From contig NZ_RQIH01000012.1 of assembly GCF_003939025.1 (NCBI RefSeq), positions 62,001 through 126,000 of the forward strand: a DNA stretch of 64,000 bases, in the 5' to 3' direction. Within the stretch, counting starts at the first letter, position 1, and every line of letters begins with the position of its first letter. This document shows, piece by piece, positions 52,860-60,404 of the stretch. The stretch is from Rhizobium sophoriradicis (lineage in GTDB: Bacteria > Pseudomonadota > Alphaproteobacteria > Rhizobiales > Rhizobiaceae). Below the pieces are notes generated by a model. It did no database searches, was not told the origin of the DNA, and worked only from the letters and a program-made list of their open reading frames with translations. A program made the position numbers and the translations under genes.

Positions 52860-54002
52860 ATGGCCACTCCGCTCACGATCGCCGATCTGAAAGAACTCGC
52901 ACGGCGCCGCGTGCCGAAAATGTTCTTCGATTACGCGGATTCGGGCGCCTGGACGGAGTCGACCTATGCGGCGAATGAGAGCGATTTCAGCCGGATCAAG
53001 CTACGGCAGCGGGTGATGGTCGACATGACTGACCGCACGCTTGAAACGACGATGATCGGCCAGAAAGTGTCGATGCCGGTGGCCTTGGCGCCGACCGGCC
53101 TGACCGGCATGCAGCATGCCGATGGCGAGATGCTGGCGGCGCGGGCAGCCGAAGAGTTCGGCGTTCCCTTCACACTGTCGACCATGAGCATCTGCTCGAT
53201 CGAGGACGTCGCATCGGTGACGACGCGCCCCTTCTGGTTCCAACTCTACGTGATGAGGGACAAGGATTTCGTCCTCGGCCTGATCAACCGCGCCAAGGCC
53301 GCCAAATGCTCAGCGCTGGTGCTGACGGCCGATCTGCAGATCCTCGGCCAGCGCCACAAGGACCTGCGCAACGGCCTGTCGGCGCCGCCGAGATTCACCC
53401 CGAAACATCTCTGGCAGATGGCGACCCGGCCCTTCTGGTGCCTGGATATGCTGAAGACCAAGCGCCGCACCTTCGGCAATATCATCGGCCATGCCAAGAA
53501 CGTCTCCAACATCACCTCGCTCGCCGCTTGGACGCACGAGCAGTTCGATCCGCGGCTCTCCTGGGCCGACGTCGCCTGGATCAAGGAACAATGGGGCGGG
53601 CCGCTGATCATCAAGGGCGTGCTCGACCCGGAGGACGCCCGGGCAGCCGCAGACACCGGCGCCGATGCGATCGTTGTCTCCAATCATGGCGGCCGCCAGC
53701 TCGACGGCGCCCCCTCCTCGATCAGCATGCTGCCTTCAATCGTCGATGCCGTCGGCGACCGTATCGAAATCCATCTCGACGGCGGCATCCGCTCCGGCCA
53801 GGACGTGCTGAAGGCCGTGGCACTCGGCGCGAAAGGCACCTATATCGGCCGCCCCTTCCTCTACGGGCTCGGCGCCATGGGCAAGGAGGGCGTCACGCTG
53901 GCGCTCGGCATCATCCGCAAGGAGATGGACATCACCATGGCGCTCTGCGGCAAACGCGACATCAACGACGTGAACACGTCGATCATATCGAGGCAAGGCT
54001 GA
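52860..54002 (+). CDS. lldD: L-lactate dehydrogenase, FMN-dependent
   Basis: This enzyme oxidises L-lactate to pyruvate and feeds electrons to the quinone pool at the membrane. The 380-residue FMN alpha-hydroxy-acid dehydrogenase has the start LTIADLKELARRRVPKMFFDYADSGA (in parts), PVALAPTGLTGMQHADGE near residue 75, and the catalytic His/Arg in VSNHGGRQLDGAPSS near 275. The FMN-phosphate loop is DGGIRSGQDVLKA near 304. The ATG at 52860 is preferred to a GTG five codons upstream. It is convergent with the membrane gene at 54047. Confidence 0.93.
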   Translation: MATPLTIADLKELARRRVPKMFFDYADSGAWTESTYAANESDFSRIKLRQRVMVDMTDRTLETTMIGQKVSMPVALAPTGLTGMQHADGEMLAARAAEEFGVPFTLSTMSICSIEDVASVTTRPFWFQLYVMRDKDFVLGLINRAKAAKCSALVLTADLQILGQRHKDLRNGLSAPPRFTPKHLWQMATRPFWCLDMLKTKRRTFGNIIGHAKNVSNITSLAAWTHEQFDPRLSWADVAWIKEQWGGPLIIKGVLDPEDARAAADTGADAIVVSNHGGRQLDGAPSSISMLPSIVDAVGDRIEIHLDGGIRSGQDVLKAVALGAKGTYIGRPFLYGLGAMGKEGVTLALGIIRKEMDITMALCGKRDINDVNTSIISRQG

Positions 54003-54046
54003 AGCAGAGGTATCGGCGAAAACCCGCCACACACCCAATATGCAAT

Positions 54047-54487
54047 TCAGGCTGGCGGCGGGGCATGGCTCGCATTGACCTGAAGGATCGCGAAAATCAC
54101 GAGATAGAGGGCGAGCGCCAAACGCTGCTGCCAGACGATGCGGCGCGATCCGGCAATCCGCTTCTCCAGGCCAGGCGGCGTCGGGTCAGGCTTGCGAAGC
54201 TGCATCCGGAACAGCAGGTCGTCGACGGCGGCAAGACCGGCGGCCTCTGTCTCGTGGCTCGCCGCGAGGCGAAACAACAGCGCATCGAAGAGGAGATGGA
54301 TCGCCAGCGCAAGCACAATCCCGCAGCAAACCAGCATCAGGAGCCAGCTGAGCGTTGGGGCGAAACCTCCATATCCCCCGGTGATCGGGCCGGCGATCAG
54401 CGGCAACAGTGCTGTCAGCCCGCAGAACAGTGAATTGCGGCGGAGATCTCGCGCCGCCGCGGAGGCCGCGATTTTCCACGGCGTCAT
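54047..54487 (-). CDS. Small inner-membrane protein at the end of the Ynb-like group
   Basis: This is a 146-residue protein with three hydrophobic segments (about residues 18-34, 44-66 and 118-135) and a cytoplasmic charged loop between the second and third. I do not recognise the family. Its ATG overlaps the stop of the PAP2-phosphatase gene (ATGA at 54484-54487), so it should be translated with it and may be a partner of that enzyme. The longer frame from 54607 lies inside the upstream gene and is not credible. Confidence 0.75.
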   Translation of the reverse strand: MTPWKIAASAAARDLRRNSLFCGLTALLPLIAGPITGGYGGFAPTLSWLLMLVCCGIVLALAIHLLFDALLFRLAASHETEAAGLAAVDDLLFRMQLRKPDPTPPGLEKRIAGSRRIVWQQRLALALYLVIFAILQVNASHAPPPA

Positions 54488-55812
54488 TGCACGCCCTCCT
54501 TCGCAGCATGGATACTTTCCACCGGCAGATAAATACGCCGCCCGGCGCGTTCGATCAGTTGCAATGCTTCGGCTGGGTTTTCGCAACGGCGGCTGGTAAC
54601 CAGCCAACCTACGATGACGCAGGCGCTCCGCTGAAAACCCAGCGCGCAGCAGACGAGGACCGGTCCCTGGTGCCGCGCAGTCTCGATGACATCAGCCGCG
54701 GCTCGCGCCTGGACCTTGTCGAGGCCGGTAAGATCGAGGGCGGGAAAACTGCACCAGCGTGCAAGCGTCCCGTTCGGGCGCTGCAGTTCGCCGGTGATGT
54801 CGATCACAGTGGCAAAACGGTTGGCCTCGTGGCGACGCGGAAAACGGCCGAGATGGACGCCATCGGCGATCGCCACGGATGCCGGCATTTTGCGCGTCCA
54901 GAGCCAAACATTGATGACAGCGCCGAGCCGATAGGGTGCCAGCAGCCAGCGGCTGGCAAGCGCGGCCCGGCCATCGGCACGTTTCAGGAATATTTGCGGC
55001 CCGGCGCCGAGATATCCGACGGCGACGATCGCCAGCGCAACGGCCGGCCAGAGCAACAGAAGTGCAGCGGGCGATAGAGGAGTACAGAACACTGTGAGGC
55101 CGAGAAACGCGACGGCACCGCACAAATAGCAGAGGCCGAGACGGCGCGACTTCGGATCGCCGCTCAAAGCGAAATTCGCAAGAGGGGAACCGGCATCACG
55201 CGGAAAAAGCCAGGCGGCAAACAGACCGAGCAGCATGCCGGTCGGTATGTCCATGACGTGATGCTGCCACGTCGTCAGCACGGAGGCGCCGATCAGGAAG
55301 CACCAGAAGTGCCAGAGAAGCCGCGCCCGGCGCGGCAAGCGGCAGCGCAGATGATCCCAGATCACCAGCAGCAGCGCGACGTGCAGCGACGGGGCCTGGT
55401 TGAACGGTTTATCGAAACCGCCGAGGACGGCGAACATGAAACCGGGGAGACCGCTCGTGGCCGGCCGGACGAAGATTGCTTCGAGCGGAAACGCGATAAA
55501 GCAGGCGATCGCTATGATCTGGATCGTCAGATAACGCCTCGCGAGCATATCCACATCGCGCGGCGTCGTGTTGATGAACAGGCAGAGCGCGTAGAACAGG
55601 TTGATCGACCAGTATGGGATGATCGTCCATGCCAGGAACGGAATGGCGCTTTCCCATCCAAAGGCGATGTTCGGCACATGAGCGCGCTGCGATGCCAGCC
55701 AGTTGGCACCGCCATAGGTCAGATAGAAGAACGGCGCCAGGAAGACGAGCCAGAGCGCCGCCCGCTTCGCGACCGGCCCTGCCTGGGAAAGAGTGGAACC
55801 TGCCTGCCCCAA
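54484..55812 (-). CDS. PAP2 phosphatase fused to dual-specificity tyrosine phosphatase (YnbD-like)
   Basis: This is a 442-residue membrane protein. Residues about 15-280 form a multi-helix PAP2-type lipid phosphatase or transferase domain. It has NQAPSLHVALL near 141 and a TTWQHHVMDIPTG active-site segment near 180, like PAP2_3/inositol-phosphorylceramide synthases. Residues about 300-440 form a cytoplasmic dual-specificity phosphatase with the Cys-x5-Arg loop CCALGFQRSA near 396. The same fusion, as I recall it, occurs in E. coli YnbD. It overlaps the next gene by 4 bp and follows the YnbC-like gene by 10 bp. Confidence 0.85.
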   Translation of the reverse strand: MGQAGSTLSQAGPVAKRAALWLVFLAPFFYLTYGGANWLASQRAHVPNIAFGWESAIPFLAWTIIPYWSINLFYALCLFINTTPRDVDMLARRYLTIQIIAIACFIAFPLEAIFVRPATSGLPGFMFAVLGGFDKPFNQAPSLHVALLLVIWDHLRCRLPRRARLLWHFWCFLIGASVLTTWQHHVMDIPTGMLLGLFAAWLFPRDAGSPLANFALSGDPKSRRLGLCYLCGAVAFLGLTVFCTPLSPAALLLLWPAVALAIVAVGYLGAGPQIFLKRADGRAALASRWLLAPYRLGAVINVWLWTRKMPASVAIADGVHLGRFPRRHEANRFATVIDITGELQRPNGTLARWCSFPALDLTGLDKVQARAAADVIETARHQGPVLVCCALGFQRSACVIVGWLVTSRRCENPAEALQLIERAGRRIYLPVESIHAAKEGVQ

Positions 55813-55822
55813 CGGCTTGCCC

Positions 55823-57607
55823 TCAAATTCTTTCCGCCAGCGAGACGGTGAAAATGCCCCACTGGTCGATGCGCTGTTCGATCTTGCGGAAACCGGCTGC
55901 GGCGACCAGCTGGTCCATTTCTTCCTGCGTCCGCCGCCGCATCACCCATGCTTGGCCGCCGCGGTGGGAGGTCAGGGCGCGGGCAATCATCTCCAATTGC
56001 GGATGCCATGGCTGGTTGGTGTAGACAAGCAGACCACCGGGCCGCATCGCGCGGGCGATCCCGTCGAGCGAAGCGGCAATCATCCCATTGTCGGAGAAAA
56101 GCTCGTAAAGGCCGGAGACGATTGCGAGATCCGGAGCCGGCGTGATTGCAGCCAGCCCCTCGCCGTCAAAGGCATCCTGCTGGCGAAAGCTGACGAAATC
56201 ACCGAGGCCGCGCGTGGCAATGCTGTTGCGGCCGGCATCGACATTGATGGGGAAATAATCCTGCAATCGCGCACTATCGGGACGCACGGCAGCCGCCTCG
56301 ATCGCGTCAAGGACATAACGGCCGTGCCCGGCCGCGATGTCGAGCACATGGGTGCTGCGGTCGGCTGCTTTCAAACGCTGCAGCCCCTCCTCGATCAGTT
56401 CCTGCAAATGCAGCTTGCGCTGCCTGATGCCGCGCCAGCCGATCGCCTCGAGGAACACCTTGTCGATCAACCGCCCGCCGGGACCGAGTCCCCGCGGCTG
56501 GTTCTCATAGACATAATCGAGCGTCGAGCCGGAATCGAAACCGGTCTTGACTCCCGCCTTTATGCCGTCCGACACCAGCGCACCGAGCCTGATGTTGAGA
56601 CGGCTGAGCGCCCAGTAGATGCCGCGTGGGGACGTGGCGTCGAGAGGGCTCGCGAGCCGGTCAGCCTCATCCTTGGTATAACTCTGGATATGAGCGGTAG
56701 TAAGGTCGGCAGGCGCCCGGGGCTCGGAAAACCGCGCATCGATAAAACGGCGGACCTCGGCGAGCGCAATCGCGCGATCCTTCTCACCGAGTGTGTCATG
56801 GTAGAAACCAGGAAGCACATGCCGCTCCTTGATGCGGCTGCCGAGATTTTCGTAGAACCGGTGCTGCGGCGCGTGTCGCACCACCCAGTCACTGCCGGAG
56901 ATCAGCAGCTGGGTCGGAACGGTGATGGCGCGGGCGTCGTCGACGACGCGGGCTGCCGCTTCATAAAGCTGCAACAGAATGTTGGAGGCAATCGGCCGGG
57001 TAATCAACGGGTCGGCTTCAAAGGAGGCGATGCGCTCGGGATCGTGGGTCAGAAACCTGGCCTTGACGTAGGAATTGACGAAGAACGTCCCCTTGAGCTT
57101 TTCCCAGAGCGCAATGCCTTGCCTGGCGAAAGGCACATAGAGCTTGACGCTGAAGGCCGGTGAGGCGAGCACGAGCGCACGGATCAGCGGCGCATAGTCG
57201 TGCACCCAGGAGGTGGCGAGGACCGCGCCGACACTCTGCGCAATGACGGCAATGTCTGTAACGGCAGTCCCGCTTGTCTCGCTGACATGGCGGACGAAGC
57301 AATCGAGATCACGCACCGACGCAGCGAAGGATGGCGAATAGCCGCGTTCTCCCGGTGAACGCCCGTGGCCGCGTGCGTCCCAGGCGTAGAAGGCAAAATC
57401 ATCGAGACCGAGCTCGGTGGCGAGATGCGCGACCCGGCCGCTATGCTCGTGGCCGCGATGGAGAAGAATGATTGCGCCCTTCGGCGCAGCGCCGGTCGCA
57501 GGCCACGTCCGATAAAACAGTCGCGTGCCATCGTGCGACACGAATTCGGATTCACGCATCGGCCTGGCCGTCAAGGACGGTTGCCAACTGTCGGCAGCTT
57601 GCAGCAC
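55823..57607 (-). CDS. Alpha/beta hydrolase fused to class I methyltransferase (YnbC-like)
   Basis: This is a 594-residue two-domain cytoplasmic protein. Residues about 17-290 are a lysophospholipase-like hydrolase: oxyanion region ILLHRGHEHSGRV near 47, AWDARGHGRSPGERG near 75, and the nucleophile Ser in IAQSVGAVLA near 124. Residues about 340-590 are a SAM-dependent methyltransferase with VLDIAAGHGRYVLDAI near 419. E. coli YnbC has the same layout. The GTG at 57607 has GGAG 8 nt upstream. It is divergent from the YnbA-like gene and probably part of one lipid pathway. Confidence 0.87.
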   Translation of the reverse strand: MLQAADSWQPSLTARPMRESEFVSHDGTRLFYRTWPATGAAPKGAIILLHRGHEHSGRVAHLATELGLDDFAFYAWDARGHGRSPGERGYSPSFAASVRDLDCFVRHVSETSGTAVTDIAVIAQSVGAVLATSWVHDYAPLIRALVLASPAFSVKLYVPFARQGIALWEKLKGTFFVNSYVKARFLTHDPERIASFEADPLITRPIASNILLQLYEAAARVVDDARAITVPTQLLISGSDWVVRHAPQHRFYENLGSRIKERHVLPGFYHDTLGEKDRAIALAEVRRFIDARFSEPRAPADLTTAHIQSYTKDEADRLASPLDATSPRGIYWALSRLNIRLGALVSDGIKAGVKTGFDSGSTLDYVYENQPRGLGPGGRLIDKVFLEAIGWRGIRQRKLHLQELIEEGLQRLKAADRSTHVLDIAAGHGRYVLDAIEAAAVRPDSARLQDYFPINVDAGRNSIATRGLGDFVSFRQQDAFDGEGLAAITPAPDLAIVSGLYELFSDNGMIAASLDGIARAMRPGGLLVYTNQPWHPQLEMIARALTSHRGGQAWVMRRRTQEEMDQLVAAAGFRKIEQRIDQWGIFTVSLAERI

Positions 57608-57661
57608 GGTCTACTCCAATTCTGATCGCTTGATGGGTTGCAACTACTGGCGGAACAATGA

Positions 57662-57678
57662 TTTGCATTCATTGCAAA
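57662..57678. promoter_or_regulatory. Palindrome in the divergent ynbC/ynbA-like promoter region
   Basis: TTTGCA-TTCAT-TGCAAA is a perfect dyad of 6-bp arms between the divergent YnbC-like and YnbA-like genes, 55 bp from the first and 128 bp from the second. It could serve as an operator for both. The binding protein is unknown. Confidence 0.4.
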
Positions 57679-57806
57679 AGTCTAGTCGCAAATGTAAGCC
57701 CTATACGCGAGCCGATATGAAGTATCCGCTTCCCCACAAGGACGACGTTCTGCACTGCCGGGGCCGGGATTGATTTTCTGATGCCACGAAACTCCACCGA
57801 GGTAGC

Positions 57807-58418
57807 ATGTCTGTTTATCAATTGAAGTCCCGGTTCCAGAATATCCTTCGTCCTCTGGTGCGCGCGATGGCGGCGCGAGGCGTCACGGCTAATCAGGTGA
57901 CTTCAGTTGCCGCCGCCGTCTCGGTTGCACTTGGTTTTTTTCTGAGCGTTGTTCCGCTTCCGCAGCTGTTCCTGCTGGTGCCCGTCTGGTTTCTCCTGCG
58001 CATGGGCCTCAATGCTATTGACGGCATGCTCGCGCGCGAACATGGGCAAAAGAGCATTTTGGGCGCCTATCTCAACGAGATCGGCGATGTCGTGTCGGAT
58101 ACTGCCCTGTATTTGCCGTTTGCGCTGATCGATCCGAACGGCGCGATGCCGGTCATGGCGGTGATTTTCCTCTCGGTGCTGACGGAATTTGCCGGCGTAT
58201 TGGGTCAAACCGCCGGCGCCAGCCGGCGTTACGACGGGCCACTGGGCAAGAGCGACCGTGCGGTGCTTTTCGGCGCGCTCGGAATCTTTGTCGCCGTTGG
58301 TGGCACGTTTGCAGCATGGACTATGTGGCTTTGGGCGGTGGTGGCTCTGCTTCTCGTATGGACCATCATCAACCGTATCAGCGCCGGTATTCGCGAGGCG
58401 CGCACCGCCGCCCGATAG
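57807..58418 (+). CDS. CDP-alcohol phosphatidyltransferase family protein (YnbA-like)
   Basis: This is a 203-residue inner-membrane enzyme with about six hydrophobic segments. CDP-alcohol phosphatidyltransferases join a CDP-linked lipid to an alcohol. The signature is present at residues 69-94, but the usual first and third Asp are Asn: N69-x2-D72-G-x2-A-R-x8-G86-x3-N90-x3-D94. I recall E. coli YnbA having the same substitutions, so they are probably a subfamily trait rather than decay. GAGG precedes the ATG. It is divergent from the ynbC-ynbD-like genes. Confidence 0.87.
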   Translation: MSVYQLKSRFQNILRPLVRAMAARGVTANQVTSVAAAVSVALGFFLSVVPLPQLFLLVPVWFLLRMGLNAIDGMLAREHGQKSILGAYLNEIGDVVSDTALYLPFALIDPNGAMPVMAVIFLSVLTEFAGVLGQTAGASRRYDGPLGKSDRAVLFGALGIFVAVGGTFAAWTMWLWAVVALLLVWTIINRISAGIREARTAAR

Positions 58419-58578
58419 GAAGCGGAGCCGATCTGCCGCCTGTTTCCTCTGACAACGCTATGCGGGAACTGCGTCGAACGCAGCCCTCTTGCGAGTTGCT
58501 TGGCAAGCACATCTTCTGGTCCCTCCCGCCTGTTAACCGCACCTTAAATAAAGGTTGTATTGTTCTGGCCCCCTATTG

Positions 58579-58599
58579 AAAGCACAAAAGCGGTGCTTT
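58579..58599 (+). promoter_or_regulatory. Hairpin abutting the start codon of the TnpB/PspA fusion
   Basis: AAAGCAC-AAAAGCG-GTGCTTT is a perfect 7-bp stem that ends at the base before the ATG at 58600. If folded in the mRNA it would cover the start region, which also lacks a strong ribosome binding site. A translational control role is inference. Confidence 0.4.
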
Positions 58600-59751
58600 A
58601 TGTTTTTGTCCATGGCATCCACGAGCAAAACATCGCATCCCTCACTTTTGCGCTACATGCTGGCGCCTGACGATCAGGCCCGGCAGGCGCTCGACGACAC
58701 CATTGTCGCCTATCGCAGGATGAACGACATCCTGACCGATCTCATCGACGACAAAGCGGGCGCCAATCTCGTCGTCCTGCATGATCTCGCCTATGAAACC
58801 GTTCGCGAGCAGACGGGCCTGCCAGCCCGGCTGGTGACGCTCGGCCTTCGTGATTTCGCCGCCAACAGGGGCGTCATCCCGGAACCGCTGCAGCTGCCGC
58901 TCGACGACAAGCTCTTCGCCATCAAAGGCCCCTCGGACCTGACCATCGCCACGGTGCACGGACGCGTTGCCGTGCCCTTCGATGTTGCCGGTTACTCCAG
59001 GGGATGGGAGAGTATTTTTCCCGCATACCTTGTAGCGAACCATGATCGCTACGAGATTAACATCGGCGTCACGCCGAATTCCGCTCGGATGGAGGAAAAC
59101 ATGACGAATGAAGGCATTCTTTCACGCATGGGTCGCCTGATCGCGGGTATCGCGAACGCAGCGATCGATAAAGCGGAAGGCGTCAACAAGATCGCGGTGA
59201 TCGAACAGGCGATCCGCGAGATCGATGCGGCTGCGGAGGAAGCCCGCACCGACCTCGGCAAGGCACGCGCCGAGGAATACCGCATCCAGAGCCGCAAGGA
59301 CGAAATCGTCGAAGACATGAATGCGCTCGATGAGAAGATCCGCCTCGCGGTCTCCTCCGGGCGCGACGATCTGGCAAAGGCCGGCGTCGCCCGTCAGATC
59401 GATCTCGAATCCCAGATCGCCGCGCTCGACAAGGCGCTGGCCGATGCGAGCGAGCAGGTGGACGAGGGCCAGAAAGCCTTGCAGGCGGTGCTCGCCACGC
59501 GCCGCGAGGCCGACGCTCGCCTGGCCGATTTCAAGCGCAGCATCGCCAGGCACCCCGAAGAGGCTCTCGCCGGCCACAACAGACCGACGCCGGGCGCGGA
59601 TGCCGCCCGCGCCGCCGCGGCGGTCTCACGTCTGACCGGCGTTCCATCAGCCGAAAACGCCCATAGTTCCGAACTGGACGAACTCGACCGATTGCACCGC
59701 GAGCAGGCGATCGAAGCCCGCCTTGCGCGTTTCAAGGCGGATAACCGGTAA
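58600..59751 (+). CDS. pspA: PspA/IM30 protein with in-frame TnpB-like N-terminal domain
   Basis: This is a 383-codon frame with two parts. Residues about 15-160 look like the N-terminal half of IS605-family TnpB: LHDLAYETVREQTGLPARLV near 63, PLDDKLFAIKG near 102 and TVHGRVAVPFDVAGY near 119, then YLVANHDRYEINIGV near 146. No RuvC nuclease domain follows. Residues 168-383 are a PspA/IM30 coiled-coil protein (GILSRMGRLIAGIANAAIDK onward). GGAGGAAA lies directly before the internal ATG at 59101, so PspA may also be made alone. It leads the yqiJ-yqiK operon. Confidence 0.75.
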   Translation: MFLSMASTSKTSHPSLLRYMLAPDDQARQALDDTIVAYRRMNDILTDLIDDKAGANLVVLHDLAYETVREQTGLPARLVTLGLRDFAANRGVIPEPLQLPLDDKLFAIKGPSDLTIATVHGRVAVPFDVAGYSRGWESIFPAYLVANHDRYEINIGVTPNSARMEENMTNEGILSRMGRLIAGIANAAIDKAEGVNKIAVIEQAIREIDAAAEEARTDLGKARAEEYRIQSRKDEIVEDMNALDEKIRLAVSSGRDDLAKAGVARQIDLESQIAALDKALADASEQVDEGQKALQAVLATRREADARLADFKRSIARHPEEALAGHNRPTPGADAARAAAAVSRLTGVPSAENAHSSELDELDRLHREQAIEARLARFKADNR

Positions 59752-59756
59752 ATCAG

Positions 59757-60404
59757 ATGGGACTTTTTCTCGCTCCTGAATGCCTTCCTTTTGCGATCGC
59801 CGCCGCCGTGCTTGCCGGCCTGACCGTGATCGAGATGCTCGCGACCGTCATGGGTTTTTCGATCACGGAGCTTCTCGGAAAACCGGATCTCCACGGCCAT
59901 GACGGCATTGCCGGCTACCTCTCCTGGCTTAATGTCGGCGGCGTTCCCCTGCTTATTCTCCTGATGATGGCGCTCGGCTTCTTCGCCATTGCCGGCTTTG
60001 CCGTACAGGCGGTCGCCGGCGCTTTCTGGGCTCCGCTGCCCGCCGCTGTCGCCGTCGTTCCCGCCTTGACGGTCACCTTCCCCATGGTCAGGGCATCGAG
60101 CCGGACGGTGGCGCGGATCGTCCCGCACGACGAGACTTATGCCGTCGATCTCGATACGCTCATCGGCCGCACCGGAGAAGTGTCCCTCGGCCCGCTCGAT
60201 CAGGGACTGCCCGGTCGCATCCGGATCAAGGACCAACACGGGAACTGGCATGTTCTGAGAGCCAAGGCTGCCAAGGGCCAGGACCCGTTGAAGATCGGCA
60301 CGCAGGTTCTTCTCGTCGATCGCAAGGCTGATGTGTTTATCGCCATTCCCGCACTCGCCGATCCGGCCGGAGCGGACAATCAATCTTTCAGGGAGCAGCC
60401 ATGA
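59757..60404 (+). CDS. YqiJ-like membrane protein with OB-fold domain
   Basis: This is a 215-residue protein of the YqiJ/DUF1449 family. Three or four hydrophobic segments occupy residues about 5-115, and a soluble OB-fold domain follows (residues about 135-205, with GRTGEVSLGPLDQGLPGRI and GTQVLLVDRKADVFIAIP in parts). YqiJ proteins are encoded with flotillin YqiK and resemble the NfeD partners of other flotillins. It lies 5 bp after the PspA frame and overlaps yqiK by 4 bp. Confidence 0.9.
   Translation: MGLFLAPECLPFAIAAAVLAGLTVIEMLATVMGFSITELLGKPDLHGHDGIAGYLSWLNVGGVPLLILLMMALGFFAIAGFAVQAVAGAFWAPLPAAVAVVPALTVTFPMVRASSRTVARIVPHDETYAVDLDTLIGRTGEVSLGPLDQGLPGRIRIKDQHGNWHVLRAKAAKGQDPLKIGTQVLLVDRKADVFIAIPALADPAGADNQSFREQP

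Noticed and set aside
58600..59100. A complete TnpB or IS605 insertion
   Set aside because: There is no RuvC domain, no TnpA and no recognisable insertion ends; only the N-terminal half is present.
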